DNA of 64,000 bases from Microbacterium sp. AZCO (GTDB lineage Bacteria; Actinomycetota; Actinomycetes; Actinomycetales; Microbacteriaceae): NCBI RefSeq assembly GCF_039614715.1, contig NZ_CP154857.1, positions 2,418,001 through 2,482,000 on the forward strand. The letters run 5' to 3'. Positions 17,691-26,806 of this stretch are shown here, piece after piece; the first letter of the stretch is position 1, and every line of letters begins with the position of its first letter. Below the pieces are notes generated by a model. The model was not told the origin of the DNA and made no database searches. It worked only from the letters and a program-made list of their open reading frames with translations. The position numbers and the translations under genes were made by a program.

Positions 17691-18571
17691 ACGCGGGAAC
17701 CTTCCTTGTCGCGTGTTCGGGGCACGACGACCATCGGGACGGGAAGCTCGTGCAGCATCTTCGCCGCAGTCGAGCCGAGGAACAGGCGGCGGGGCTGGGC
17801 GAGGCGGCTCGAGCCGACGACGGCGAGCTCGCCGGGCTCCCAGCTGAGGTGCGCGACGGCCTCCTCGATGCTGTCGCCGCGGGCGACGACGACGTCGGCC
17901 TCGACGGCCTCGGGCAGCGTGTCGAGCGCCTTGCCCAGCACGTCGTCCGCATGCGCCGCACCGGCGACCCGGATGACACCGGTGTCGACCGACGCGGGGA
18001 GGTCGACCGACACGAGCGAGAGCAGGCGCAGGTGCGCGTGCGCGGCGATGGCGAGCGAGACGCTCTCCTCCAGGAGAGCCTCAGCGCCGGGGCGCGTGCC
18101 GATCGCGACAGTGACGCGGCTCACGCCGGTCGCCTCGAAGCGGCGCGAGCCCTCGGGCGCGAGGGCGACGGGCACATCGGAGGAGTGCAGCAGCTCGTTC
18201 GCGACGGTGCCGAGGCGGTGGCGGCCGCGAAGGCCGCCGTTGGCGGCGCCGACCACGATGAGGTCGGCGTCGAACTCGTGCGCGGCGGCGATGAGGCCCT
18301 CCGCGAAGGAGTCGCCGAAGCGCACGTGCGCGGCGTGGGTCACGGCATCCGGGATCGACTCGGCGGCCGTCTGCAGCCAGGCCTCCGCCTGTCCCTGCAG
18401 GTATCGGTCGTACCCGGCGTCGGGCGGCGTGATGACGCTGCGGTCCTCGGCGGGGAGGACGAGCACGAGCTCGACGGACGAGCCGAGCGCCGCGGCGAGG
18501 CGCGCGCCCAGCGCGACGGCGTCGGCTCCGGCATCCGTCGCCGTATAGCCGACGACGATGCGACCCGTCAT
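17687..18571 (-). CDS. Tandem universal stress protein
   Basis: A 294-residue protein with two Usp domains (about 1-145 and 150-290). Each ends in the ATP-binding pattern: VVGAANGGLRGRHRLG then SDVPVALAP in the first, and VVGSSRLAQPRRLFLGSTA then VPMVVVP in the second. Tandem Usp proteins bind ATP and modulate stress survival, but their targets are mostly unknown. It overlaps both neighbours by four bases, so it is made together with the putrescine oxidase and permease. That is an unusual place for a Usp gene and hints at a link with amine uptake or peroxide produced by the oxidase. Confidence 0.88.
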   Translation of the reverse strand: MTGRIVVGYTATDAGADAVALGARLAAALGSSVELVLVLPAEDRSVITPPDAGYDRYLQGQAEAWLQTAAESIPDAVTHAAHVRFGDSFAEGLIAAAHEFDADLIVVGAANGGLRGRHRLGTVANELLHSSDVPVALAPEGSRRFEATGVSRVTVAIGTRPGAEALLEESVSLAIAAHAHLRLLSLVSVDLPASVDTGVIRVAGAAHADDVLGKALDTLPEAVEADVVVARGDSIEEAVAHLSWEPGELAVVGSSRLAQPRRLFLGSTAAKMLHELPVPMVVVPRTRDKEGSRV

Positions 18572-19944
18572 GCGTGCGCCTCGTCGATGATGTTCGCCGC
18601 GACGAAGCGGCCCATGCGGATGGCGCCGTCGACGTGCTGGTAGCCGGCGCCCGCCATGTCGCTGCACGCGAAGTGGATCGGTCCGACGGGCGTACGGAGG
18701 TCGGCGCCGTAGCGGTGGAGCCCGCCGAGGTCGAAGCTCGCGGCGTACGCGCCGCGCGTCCACTCCTCGCTGCCCCAGTCGCTCTCGTAGTAGACGACGG
18801 GGTTCTTGGCCTCCGGGCCATAGTAGTGCGAGAGCGACTCGAGGATGCGCTCCTTGCGCTCCTCGGCCGACAGTGCGAAGACGTCGTCGGCGTTCTGATC
18901 GGAGACGAAGCCCACGAGGGTGCCGCGCTCATCGCCGTGGTTGGTGTTGTCGTACGCCTCGTGCGACAGCTCATAGGGGCTGAACGCCGTGCCCGACAGG
19001 CCCTTCTCGCGCCAGAACGGGGTCTCGTAGACGGCGTGCACCTTGATGACGAAGCCCATCGAGAGGTGCTGGTGCAGCTGGTGCTGGCGACGCGGGAGGG
19101 CCGGGACGAACTGGATGCGGCTGTACAGCACGGGCGCGTGCGCGAGGATCGCGTAGCGGGCGTGCACCGTCTGCGTGTCGGTCGTCGCCGTGACGCTGGT
19201 CCCCGACCCCGTCGAAGCGTCCGACCACTCGAGCGTGCGCACCGGCGAGCCGAGGAAGACGTCGTCGCCGAGGCGCTCGGCGAGGAGGAGCGGCACCTGC
19301 TGCAGACCGCCGACGACGCGCTTGTCGAGGATGAAATCGGCGTCGACGAGGTGCGAGTAGCTGCCGGCCGAGGCGGCCATGAGGAGCGACTGCAGGAGCG
19401 AGACGGCGTGGATCGGCTTCGTGAGCATCGCCGAGCCGGTCGGGAACGCGAGGTTGCGGACGGCCTCGTCGTCGTCGGTCTTGGCGCGCAGCCACGCCTC
19501 CCACGAGACGGAGTCCCACTCGGCGGCCTTCGGGTGCGCCCACGGGCGATCGGGGTCGATCTCGGCGACCATCGCGTCGAGCTCGTCGGTGATCTCGGCG
19601 ATGATGCGCTCGGTCTCGGCCGACACGGGGAACATCTCGCCCGTGAAGCGCTTGGCCACACCGTCGGGCCCGACGTACACGGAGTCGCCCTCACGGTAGC
19701 GGTCGTACGTCTCGAGCCCGAGCTCGTCGATGGTGTCGATGAGCGCCTGCTGATCGGGCGACACCCACTGTCCGCCGATCTCGAGCGTCGCGCCGTCGAT
19801 GACGTCGGTCCACAGGCGTCCGCCGACGCGGTCCCGCGCCTCGAGGACGGCGACCGAGAGCCCCGCCTTCTTCAGCTGGTTGGCGGCCGTGAGTCCGGCC
19901 GCTCCGGCTCCGATGACGACGACGTCGCGCGTCAGCTCAGACAT
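18568..19944 (-). CDS. puo: Flavin amine oxidase, putrescine oxidase-like
   Basis: A 458-residue FAD amine oxidase. The dinucleotide-binding motif VIGAGAAGL is at 10-18, the second FAD contact VGGRLWTD follows at about 41-48, and GGQWVSP continues the monoamine oxidase pattern. The sequence resembles actinobacterial putrescine oxidases, which convert putrescine to 4-aminobutanal with release of ammonia and hydrogen peroxide; other amines are possible. First gene of the operon oxidase-Usp-permease-dehydrogenase, all but the last junction overlapping by four bases. Confidence 0.85.
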   Translation of the reverse strand: MSELTRDVVVIGAGAAGLTAANQLKKAGLSVAVLEARDRVGGRLWTDVIDGATLEIGGQWVSPDQQALIDTIDELGLETYDRYREGDSVYVGPDGVAKRFTGEMFPVSAETERIIAEITDELDAMVAEIDPDRPWAHPKAAEWDSVSWEAWLRAKTDDDEAVRNLAFPTGSAMLTKPIHAVSLLQSLLMAASAGSYSHLVDADFILDKRVVGGLQQVPLLLAERLGDDVFLGSPVRTLEWSDASTGSGTSVTATTDTQTVHARYAILAHAPVLYSRIQFVPALPRRQHQLHQHLSMGFVIKVHAVYETPFWREKGLSGTAFSPYELSHEAYDNTNHGDERGTLVGFVSDQNADDVFALSAEERKERILESLSHYYGPEAKNPVVYYESDWGSEEWTRGAYAASFDLGGLHRYGADLRTPVGPIHFACSDMAGAGYQHVDGAIRMGRFVAANIIDEAHA

Positions 19945-20041
19945 GAGTGCTCCTTTGCTCGAGTGAGGGATGAGTCGGCGGACTCCGCGTCCGCAGGCGA
20001 CGGACCCGGCCTCCCCCGTGCCGGGTCCGTCGACCGCGTGG

Positions 20042-21400
20042 TCAGTTCGCGGCGAGTGCCGCGGCCACGACGTCGATGCCCTCGTGGAGCAGCGCGTCGG
20101 GGATCGTGAGGGGCGGGAGGAAACGGATCACGTTGCCGTAGGTGCCGCACGTGAGCACGATGACGCCGTCGGCGATGCACGCCTTGGCGATGGCCCCGGT
20201 GAGGGCGGCGTCGGGCTCACCCGTCGCCGGGTCGACGAACTCGGCGGCGATCATGGCGCCGTATCCGCGGACGTCGCCGACGCGGGGGTCGGAGGCCTGC
20301 AGCTCGCGCAGGCGGGTCGTGAGGATCTCGCCGATCTCGTTCGCGCGCTCGATGAGGCCCTCGGTCTCGTACACCTCGATCGAGGCGAGCGCCGCGGCGC
20401 AGGCGATCGGGTTGCCGCCGTAGGTGCCGCCGAGGCCGCCCGTGTGCGAGGCATCCATGATCTCGGCGCGACCCGTGACGGCGGCGAGGGGAAGCCCGCC
20501 CGCGATGCCCTTGGCCGTCGTGATGAGGTCGGGGACGATGCCGAAGCGCTCGCTGGCGAACATCGCGCCCGTGCGGGCGAAGCCGGTCTGGATCTCGTCG
20601 GCGATGAAGACGACGTTGTTCGCGCGGCACCAGTCGACGATGGCGTTGAGGAACCCGTCGGCCGGCACGATGAAGCCGCCCTCGCCCTGGATGGGCTCGA
20701 TGATGACGGCGGCGAGGTTGTCGGCGCCGACCTGCTTCTCGATGACCGAGATGGCCTTCTTGGCAGCGAGGCCGCCGTCGAGCCCGTCGCGGAACGGGTA
20801 CGAGAGGGGCGCGCGGTAGATCTCCGACGCGAACGGCCCGAAGCCGCTCTTGTAGGGCATCGCCTTCGCGGTGAGCGCCATCGTGAGGTTGGTGCGGCCG
20901 TGGTAGCCGTGGTCGAAGGCGACGACGGCCGACTTCTTCGTGAACTTGCGGGCGATCTTGATCGCGTTCTCGACCGCCTCGGCGCCGGAGTTGAACAGCG
21001 CGCTCTTCTTGACGTGGTCACCCGGGGTGACGCGGTTGAGGGCCTCGGCGACCGCGACGTACGACTCGTACGGCGAGACCATGAAGCACGTGTGCGTGAA
21101 CTGCGCGACCTGGGCCTGAACGGCCTCGACGACCTTGGGGTGGGCGTTGCCGACGCTCGTGACGGCGATGCCGGAGCCGAGGTCGATGAGCGAGTTGCCG
21201 TCGGCGTCGACGATGACTCCCCCGCCGGCCGCGACGGCCTCGATGGGGGCCGTGTGACCGACGCCCGCCGCGACGGCGGCGGCCTTGCGGTCGAGCAGCT
21301 CCTGCGAGCGGGGGCCGGGGATGCTCGTGACGAGGCGGCGCTCCTGCGGCAGTGAGGGCCCGCCCAGCGGCGTTGCGGTGACGGTGTCGATGGCGGTCAT
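20042..21400 (-). CDS. gabT: 4-aminobutyrate transaminase
   Basis: A 452-residue class III PLP aminotransferase. The PLP Lys is K297 in TTAKGIAGG, the pyridine-nitrogen Asp is D268 in ADEIQTGFARTG, and SGAEAVENAIKIAR lies near 138-151. Strong overall match to bacterial GabT, which moves the amino group of GABA to 2-oxoglutarate and makes succinate semialdehyde. It starts at ATG 21400, divergent from a PucR-type regulator 103 bases away, and is followed 97 bases later by the putrescine oxidase operon on the same strand. Confidence 0.93.
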   Translation of the reverse strand: MTAIDTVTATPLGGPSLPQERRLVTSIPGPRSQELLDRKAAAVAAGVGHTAPIEAVAAGGGVIVDADGNSLIDLGSGIAVTSVGNAHPKVVEAVQAQVAQFTHTCFMVSPYESYVAVAEALNRVTPGDHVKKSALFNSGAEAVENAIKIARKFTKKSAVVAFDHGYHGRTNLTMALTAKAMPYKSGFGPFASEIYRAPLSYPFRDGLDGGLAAKKAISVIEKQVGADNLAAVIIEPIQGEGGFIVPADGFLNAIVDWCRANNVVFIADEIQTGFARTGAMFASERFGIVPDLITTAKGIAGGLPLAAVTGRAEIMDASHTGGLGGTYGGNPIACAAALASIEVYETEGLIERANEIGEILTTRLRELQASDPRVGDVRGYGAMIAAEFVDPATGEPDAALTGAIAKACIADGVIVLTCGTYGNVIRFLPPLTIPDALLHEGIDVVAAALAAN

Positions 21401-21444
21401 GCTGGCGAGCGTACGGACGGGGGCGCCGCCCGTGCACTCTCCAC

Positions 21445-21475
21445 GGTGTACATTCTGATGCGCCGCGTGTACACC
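21445..21475. promoter_or_regulatory. Inverted repeat, candidate operator for the PucR-type regulator
   Basis: GGTGTAC (21445-21451) and GTACACC (21469-21475) are perfect complements 17 bases apart, in the region between gabT and the PucR-like gene. The spacing would place the half sites about two helical turns apart on one face. Function is inferred from position. Confidence 0.6.
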
Positions 21476-21503
21476 TCGTACAGCACGGACGTCGGGAGGT
21501 CGG

Positions 21504-23030
21504 ATGGATGCCACGGCCGAGGCCCCGACGCTGCGTGCGCTGCTGAAGCGGCGCGAGCTGCACCTGCGCCTCGAGGGCGACGAGGACGACCTCGCACCCG
21601 GCGCCCTCGACCAGTACGTGCGCTGGGTGCACAGCTCCGACCTCGCCGACCCCACGCCCTTCCTGTCCGAGGGCCTCGCGCTCCTCACCACGGGGACGCA
21701 GTTCCGGGATGCCGGTGACGAGACGTTCCACTCGTACGTGCACCGTCTCGCGGCGCGGGGCGTCGTAGGACTCGGGTTCGGCACGGAGGTCGTCCGCGAC
21801 GGCATCCCTCCCGCCCTCGCGGAGGCGTGCCGCGACGAGCGGATGCCGCTCTTCGAGGTGCCCTACCGCACGCCCTTCATCGCCGTGGCGCGAGCGAACG
21901 CCGAGGCGATCGCGGCCCAGGCCTATGCGCGGCGCAGCTGGGCGCTCGCGGCGCAGCGCGCCATCGCCCTCGCGGCGCTCCGCCCCGACGGGCTCGGCGC
22001 GACGCTATCCGAGCTGGCCCGTCAGCTGGACACCTGGGTCGGGCTCTTCGACGCCGCGGGCGTGCTCACCCGCGAGCATCCGACCCGCGGTCTGGACGAC
22101 GTCGTGCTCGACGAGCTCGCCGACGAGGTGGGTGCCGTGCTGCGGCGCGGCGCACGCGCCGGGTCGTCGCTGCGCATCGGCGGCGCCCCCTTCACGATGC
22201 AGACGCTCGGGCGCGGCGGACACCTGCGAGGCGTCATCGCGATCGCGGCCGGCGAGCTCGACCAGGAGGGCCGCGGCGTCGTGACGTCGGTCGTCGCGAT
22301 GGCGGGGCTCGCCTTCGAGCAGCAGCAGAGTCTCGCCCGCGCGCACGACCTCCTGCGCGCGGGCCTGGTGCAGTCGCTCCTGACGGGAGACGCCGCCCTC
22401 GCGCGCCGCATCGCGCGCGACCTGTGGGGCGGGCTCCCCGCCGCTCCGGTTCGGATCGCGGTGACGGATGCCGCGGCCGCGCGCTCCGACGCCGTGTCGG
22501 AGTGGCTGACGCTCCGCGCCGCGGAGATGCGCGGCTCGGTCTTCCACGGCCGCGCCGAGGACGCGCTCGTCGTCGTCGCGCACGACGACGAGGTGTTCGA
22601 CGAGCTCGCGACCCGGTTCGAGGCGCGGCTCGGGGTGTCCGAGCCGGTGCCGTACGCCGAGTTCCCCGACGCCCACGCCCAGGCGGTCACGGCGCTGCGC
22701 CGCGGGACCGAGCCCGTCACGAGGTTCCGCGAGATCGCGGCATCCGGCGTCCTCTCGGCGCTGGACTCCGAAGCCGCCCGGTCGCTCGCCGCCGCCCGGC
22801 TGGCCCCGCTGCGCGAGCACGACGCCGAGCAGGGCACCGCGCTCGTCGACACCGTGCGGTCATGGCTCGAGCACGATGCGCGCATCGACGCCGCCGCGAC
22901 GGCTCTCGGGGTGCACCGCCACACGGTGCGCGCCCGGATCGGCCTCGCCCAGCGCCTCCTCGGCACCGACCTCACCTCATTCGCCGCGCGGGCCGACCTC
23001 TGGGCCGCGCTCCAGGTCGCGCGCGACTGA
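21504..23030 (+). CDS. PucR-family transcriptional regulator
   Basis: A 508-residue regulator. The N-terminal PucR domain (about 10-135, starting TLRALLKRRELHLRL) senses a metabolite; the middle is the GGDEF-like linker of this family; the C-terminal helix-turn-helix (DAAATALGVHRHTVRARIGLAQRLLG, about 460-488) is the PucR/CdaR HTH_30. Members control purine, GABA and polyamine catabolism, and divergence from gabT suggests it activates GABA/putrescine genes (inference). Its last codons and stop are included in the first unit of the tandem repeat array that follows. Confidence 0.88.
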   Translation: MDATAEAPTLRALLKRRELHLRLEGDEDDLAPGALDQYVRWVHSSDLADPTPFLSEGLALLTTGTQFRDAGDETFHSYVHRLAARGVVGLGFGTEVVRDGIPPALAEACRDERMPLFEVPYRTPFIAVARANAEAIAAQAYARRSWALAAQRAIALAALRPDGLGATLSELARQLDTWVGLFDAAGVLTREHPTRGLDDVVLDELADEVGAVLRRGARAGSSLRIGGAPFTMQTLGRGGHLRGVIAIAAGELDQEGRGVVTSVVAMAGLAFEQQQSLARAHDLLRAGLVQSLLTGDAALARRIARDLWGGLPAAPVRIAVTDAAAARSDAVSEWLTLRAAEMRGSVFHGRAEDALVVVAHDDEVFDELATRFEARLGVSEPVPYAEFPDAHAQAVTALRRGTEPVTRFREIAASGVLSALDSEAARSLAAARLAPLREHDAEQGTALVDTVRSWLEHDARIDAAATALGVHRHTVRARIGLAQRLLGTDLTSFAARADLWAALQVARD

Positions 23031-23446
23031 CGTCGGCGCGACCCGCGCGCGAGAGCGCGTCGCGCGCGCGGGCATAACTCCTCAAAGTCGGCCCCACTCC
23101 CGCGTGGGTCGCGGCGTGTCGGGTCAAGCAGGGGCCGGAATTGAGGAGTTGGTGCCCGGGTCGCGCGCGACTGACGTCGGCGCGACCCGCGCGAGAGGCT
23201 GCCGCCCGCGCGGGCATAACTCCTCAAAGTCGGCCCCGCACCTGCGTGGGTCGCGGCGTGTCGGGGTCAAGCAGGGCCGATCTTGAGGAGTTGGTGCCCG
23301 GGTCGCGCGCGACTGACGCCCGCGCGACCCGCTGGAGAGCTGCCGCCCGCGCGGTCATAACTCCTCAAAGTCGGCCCCGCAGCTGCGTCGGTCGCGGCGT
23401 GTCGAGACCGCGCACGGCCGGTCTTGAGGAGCTGGTGCCCGGGGGT
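23015..23446. repeat. Three tandem copies of a ~143-bp unit with an internal long-range hairpin
   Basis: Units start at 23015, 23159 and 23301, each opening GGTCGCGCGCGACTGACG and ending GGTGCCCGG. Each carries AACTCCTCAA and, about 55-60 bases later, TTGAGGAGTT (23076-23085/23141-23150; 23218-23227/23283-23292; 23359-23368/23424-23433, the last with one change). In unit 1 the stem extends inward through CGGCCCC/GGGGCCG. The first unit includes the PucR stop codon and the third ends on the stop of the convergent RamB-like gene, so the array fills the whole 415-bp gap between the two genes. No coding region is seen in it. Confidence 0.92.
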
Positions 23447-24924
23447 CAGCGGGGGGCGTGAGCCTCGAGGAATTCGTAGACGTCGGTCGTGTCGACGCCC
23501 GGGAAGGCGCCGGTCGGGAGCGTCGCGAGCAGCGTGCGCGGCGTGCGCACATTGGGCCACGACTGCTCGCGCCAGGCCGACTCGAGCTCGGCGGGAGCCC
23601 GCCGGCAGCACACCTCGACCGAATGCTTCGAGACGCCCCGGTTGGGGGTGTCGCGGCCGAGGAACCACTTCGTGTCGTCGAAGCGCACGCCGACCGAGAT
23701 CGAGTGCGCGCCCTCGCTGGACAGCTCGACGCGGGCCGTGCACCAGTACGTGCCGTTGCCCGTGTCGGTGTACTGGTAGTACGGGTTGAAGTGGTCGTCG
23801 ACGTCGAACACGACGCGGCTCGTCCACTTCCGGCAGCACATCTGCCCCTCGATCGCGCCGAGCCGATCGGTCGGGAAGTTGACGTCGTCGTTCTCGTACA
23901 CCTTCGTGATGACGCCCGACTCGTGCACCTTGAGGAAGTGCACCGGGATGCCGAGATGCCGCGTCGCGAGATTGGTGAAGCGGTGCGCGGCCGTCTCGTA
24001 CGAGACCGAGTAGGCGTCGCGGAGGTCTTCGATCGAGATCGCCCGATCCTTCTTGGCGTCCTCGAGGAACGGCACGGCGTGCGCCTCGGGGATGAGCAGG
24101 GCGCCCGTGAGGTAGTTCGTCTCGACCCGCTGCCGCAGGAACTCGGCGTAGCTCGTCGGCTCCCGGTGGCCGAGGATGCGGCTCGACAGCGCCTGCAGCA
24201 CCGACGTGCGGGGGTCGCCCTTCGTCGTGAGCCGGCTCGACAGATAGAGCCGCCCGTTCTTGATGTCGGCGACGCTCCGGGTCGTCTGCGGCAGGTCGGG
24301 CACGTAGTGCAGCGTGAAGCCGAGGTGCGCCGCGATGTCGGACGCCGTGCGCTGCGTGAGCGGTCCGCCCGGATGGTCGACGGCGTCGAGTAGCGACCGG
24401 GCCTGCTCCTCGAGCTCGGGGAAGTAGTTGTTCTGCGTGCGCATGAGGCGACGGAGGGCGACGTTCGCCCGGCGGGCCTCCTCCGGCGTCGCGGCCCGCT
24501 CGTCGCGCAGCCGCTCGATCTCGGTCTGCAGCGCGAGCATCGCCTTCAGGGCATCGGTCGGGACGGTCTTGCCGATCCGGAACGGGGCGATCCCGAGCGC
24601 CTGGAACGTCTGCCCCTTCATGGCCCTTTCGAGGGCGATCTCGAGGGTGGCCCGCTCGTCGAGCGGCTCCGACTCGAGGAGGGCGTCGAGGGTCGAGCCC
24701 AGGGCTCGCGCGATCCCACGAAGCAGCGTGAGCTTCGGCTCCCGACGCCCGTTCTCGATCATCGAGAGCTGGCTCGGCGCGCGATGGACGGCGGCGGCGA
24801 GCTCTTCGAGCGTCATGCCGCGAGCGGTTCGCAGCTGCCGGATGCGGCGGCCGATGGTGAGGGGATCCACCTCTTCATCGTCGGCGAGATCGACCCCGGC
24901 ACGGTGGTCGAGCGACGTCGTCAT
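23446..24924 (-). CDS. ramB: RamB-type regulator (XRE HTH + ImmA/IrrE-like + short-chain acyl domain)
   Basis: A 492-residue regulator. The XRE helix-turn-helix is at about 24-80 (IGRRIRQLRTARGMTLEELA... SQLSMIENGRREP), followed by an ImmA/IrrE peptidase-like region (LRQRVETNYLTGALLIPEAHA) and a C-terminal Cys-rich domain (EGQMCCRKWTSR and EVCCRRAPAEL) typical of RamB/MSMEG-type regulators. In Corynebacterium, RamB represses acetate and glyoxylate-cycle genes; here it is divergent from aceB-aceA, the same logic. Confidence is high for the family and moderate for the exact ligand. Confidence 0.88.
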   Translation of the reverse strand: MTTSLDHRAGVDLADDEEVDPLTIGRRIRQLRTARGMTLEELAAAVHRAPSQLSMIENGRREPKLTLLRGIARALGSTLDALLESEPLDERATLEIALERAMKGQTFQALGIAPFRIGKTVPTDALKAMLALQTEIERLRDERAATPEEARRANVALRRLMRTQNNYFPELEEQARSLLDAVDHPGGPLTQRTASDIAAHLGFTLHYVPDLPQTTRSVADIKNGRLYLSSRLTTKGDPRTSVLQALSSRILGHREPTSYAEFLRQRVETNYLTGALLIPEAHAVPFLEDAKKDRAISIEDLRDAYSVSYETAAHRFTNLATRHLGIPVHFLKVHESGVITKVYENDDVNFPTDRLGAIEGQMCCRKWTSRVVFDVDDHFNPYYQYTDTGNGTYWCTARVELSSEGAHSISVGVRFDDTKWFLGRDTPNRGVSKHSVEVCCRRAPAELESAWREQSWPNVRTPRTLLATLPTGAFPGVDTTDVYEFLEAHAPR

Positions 24925-25052
24925 AGCCGGATTCTGTCACGAAAGCAGAAATCCCACGAAACTTCACACCCGAATCCGTCGGGATGAGCCCACATCTTCA
25001 CCGCAGAGTGGTCTCACGACCCACCGTCCGATCGGCACAGAACGCGGATCTC

Positions 25053-25093
25053 GGGATGCCTCACCCGGCGCACACGCCAGGTTGAGGCATCCC
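25053..25093. promoter_or_regulatory. Inverted repeat upstream of aceB
   Basis: GGGATGCCTCA (25053-25063) and TGAGGCATCCC (25083-25093) are perfect 11-bp complements separated by 19 bases, 38 bases before the aceB start. It may be an operator or a leader hairpin. An A-rich patch around 24945-24965 (GAAAGCAGAAATCCCACG) is another candidate RamB contact. Confidence 0.5.
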
Positions 25094-25130
25094 TCACCCC
25101 ACCGGCACTCGTTCACAGGAAGCCAGGCAG

Positions 25131-26795
25131 ATGACACCTGCAACCACCACCCCGATGCGCACGCGCACCCAGCCCATCCCCACTCAGACCCACGAGCCCG
25201 CCATCGAGGTCACAGGTCGTCTCGGAGCGCGCTACGACGAGATCCTCACGCCCGCCGCGCTCACGTTCCTCGCGGAGCTGCACGACCGCTTCGGCGCCCG
25301 CCGCCACGACCGGCTCGCCGACCGGCTGCGTCGCCGCTTCGAGATCGGCAACGGCCACGACCCGCAGTTCCGCGACGACACGCGTCACATCCGCGAGGAC
25401 GCGGAGTGGAGGGTCGCGGGCGCCGGTCCGGGTCTCGAGGACCGCCGGGTCGAGATCACGGGGCCGACCGACCCCAAGATGACGATCAACGCGCTCAACT
25501 CGGGCGCCAAGGTGTGGCTCGCCGACCAGGAGGACGCCACCAGCCCGACCTGGCGCAACGTGATCGAGGGTCAGCTGAGCCTCTTCGATGCGATCCGCGG
25601 ACAGCTCGAGTTCACGAGCCCCGAGGGCAAGCGGTACGAAGTCACGGCGACCGAGACGCCGACGATCGTGATGCGTCCGCGCGGCTGGCACCTGCCCGAG
25701 AACCACATCCGCTACACCGACCGCGCCGGTCGCACCATGGCGACCTCCGGGTCGCTCGTCGACTTCGGGCTGTACTTCTTCCACAACGCGCACCAGCTCA
25801 TCGCGAACGGCCGGGGCCCGTACTTCTACATCGCCAAGCTCGAGTCGAGCGAAGAGGCGAGGCTGTGGGACGACGTCTTCACGTTCAGCGAGCGGTATGC
25901 CGGCATCCCGCACGGCACGATCCGCGCCACGGTGCTCATCGAGACGCTGCCGGCGGCGTTCGAGATGGAGGAGATCCTCTTCGAGCTGCGCGACCACATC
26001 GCGGGCCTCAACGCCGGCCGCTGGGACTACATCTTCTCGATCATCAAGAACTACCGCGGACGCGGGGCCCGCTTCGTGCTCCCCGACCGCAGCGAGGTCA
26101 CGATGACGGTGCCGTTCATGCGCGCCTACACCGAGCTGCTCGTGAAGACGTGCCACAAGCGCGGGGCGTTCGCGATCGGCGGGATGAGCGCCTTCATCCC
26201 GAACCGCCGGGATCCTGAGGTGACCGAGCGCGCCTTCGAGAAGGTCGCCGCGGACAAGAAGCGCGAGGCCGGCGACGGCTTCGACGGCACGTGGGTCGCG
26301 CACCCCGACCTCATCCCGGTGGCGCGCGCCCAGTTCGACGCCGTCCTCGGCGACCGGCCGAATCAGCTCGACCGGCAGCGGCCGGAGGTCGAGGTGTCGG
26401 CGTCGGATCTCATCGACGTGCACATCGGACGACCCGTCACAGCAGCCGGCGTGCACGGCAACGTCTCGGTGGCGATCCGCTACATCGAGGCGTGGCTGCG
26501 AGGGCTCGGTGCCGTCGCGATCGACAACCTCATGGAGGATGCCGCGACCGCCGAGATCAGCCGCAGCCAGGTGTGGCAGTGGATCCACCAGGACCAGACC
26601 ACCGAGGACGGCACCGCGATCACCCGCGAGTACATCGAGTCGCTGATCACCCAGGTGCTCGGCGAGGCCGGCCGGACGACCGGCGACCGCTTCGACGACG
26701 CCACCGAGGTCTTCCGCGAGGTCGCGCTGGGCGCCGACTTCCCGGCGTTCCTGACGCTGCCCGCCTACTCGCGGTTCCTGACCCAGACCGCCTGA
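25131..26795 (+). CDS. aceB: Malate synthase A
   Basis: A 554-residue malate synthase that condenses glyoxylate with acetyl-CoA to malate in the glyoxylate shunt. Family segments are clear: WLADQEDATSPTWRN, MRPRGWHLPENH (catalytic Arg region), FIPNRRD and YIEAWLRGLGAVAIDNLMEDAATAE near the C-terminus that holds the general base. The length matches form A. It is followed by aceA 112 bases downstream on the same strand and divergent from the RamB-like regulator, so growth on acetate or fatty acids is the likely inducing condition. Confidence 0.96.
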   Translation: MTPATTTPMRTRTQPIPTQTHEPAIEVTGRLGARYDEILTPAALTFLAELHDRFGARRHDRLADRLRRRFEIGNGHDPQFRDDTRHIREDAEWRVAGAGPGLEDRRVEITGPTDPKMTINALNSGAKVWLADQEDATSPTWRNVIEGQLSLFDAIRGQLEFTSPEGKRYEVTATETPTIVMRPRGWHLPENHIRYTDRAGRTMATSGSLVDFGLYFFHNAHQLIANGRGPYFYIAKLESSEEARLWDDVFTFSERYAGIPHGTIRATVLIETLPAAFEMEEILFELRDHIAGLNAGRWDYIFSIIKNYRGRGARFVLPDRSEVTMTVPFMRAYTELLVKTCHKRGAFAIGGMSAFIPNRRDPEVTERAFEKVAADKKREAGDGFDGTWVAHPDLIPVARAQFDAVLGDRPNQLDRQRPEVEVSASDLIDVHIGRPVTAAGVHGNVSVAIRYIEAWLRGLGAVAIDNLMEDAATAEISRSQVWQWIHQDQTTEDGTAITREYIESLITQVLGEAGRTTGDRFDDATEVFREVALGADFPAFLTLPAYSRFLTQTA

Positions 26796-26806
26796 CCCCC
26801 GGCATC

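Noticed and set aside
14731..17979. A 1082-codon frame seeming to fuse the aldehyde dehydrogenase with upstream sequence
   Set aside because: The upstream half is a shadow of the permease and Usp genes; ATG 16095 with AAAGGA is the true start.
23015..23446. CRISPR array
   Set aside because: Units are about 143 bp, contiguous without spacers, and no cas gene is nearby.
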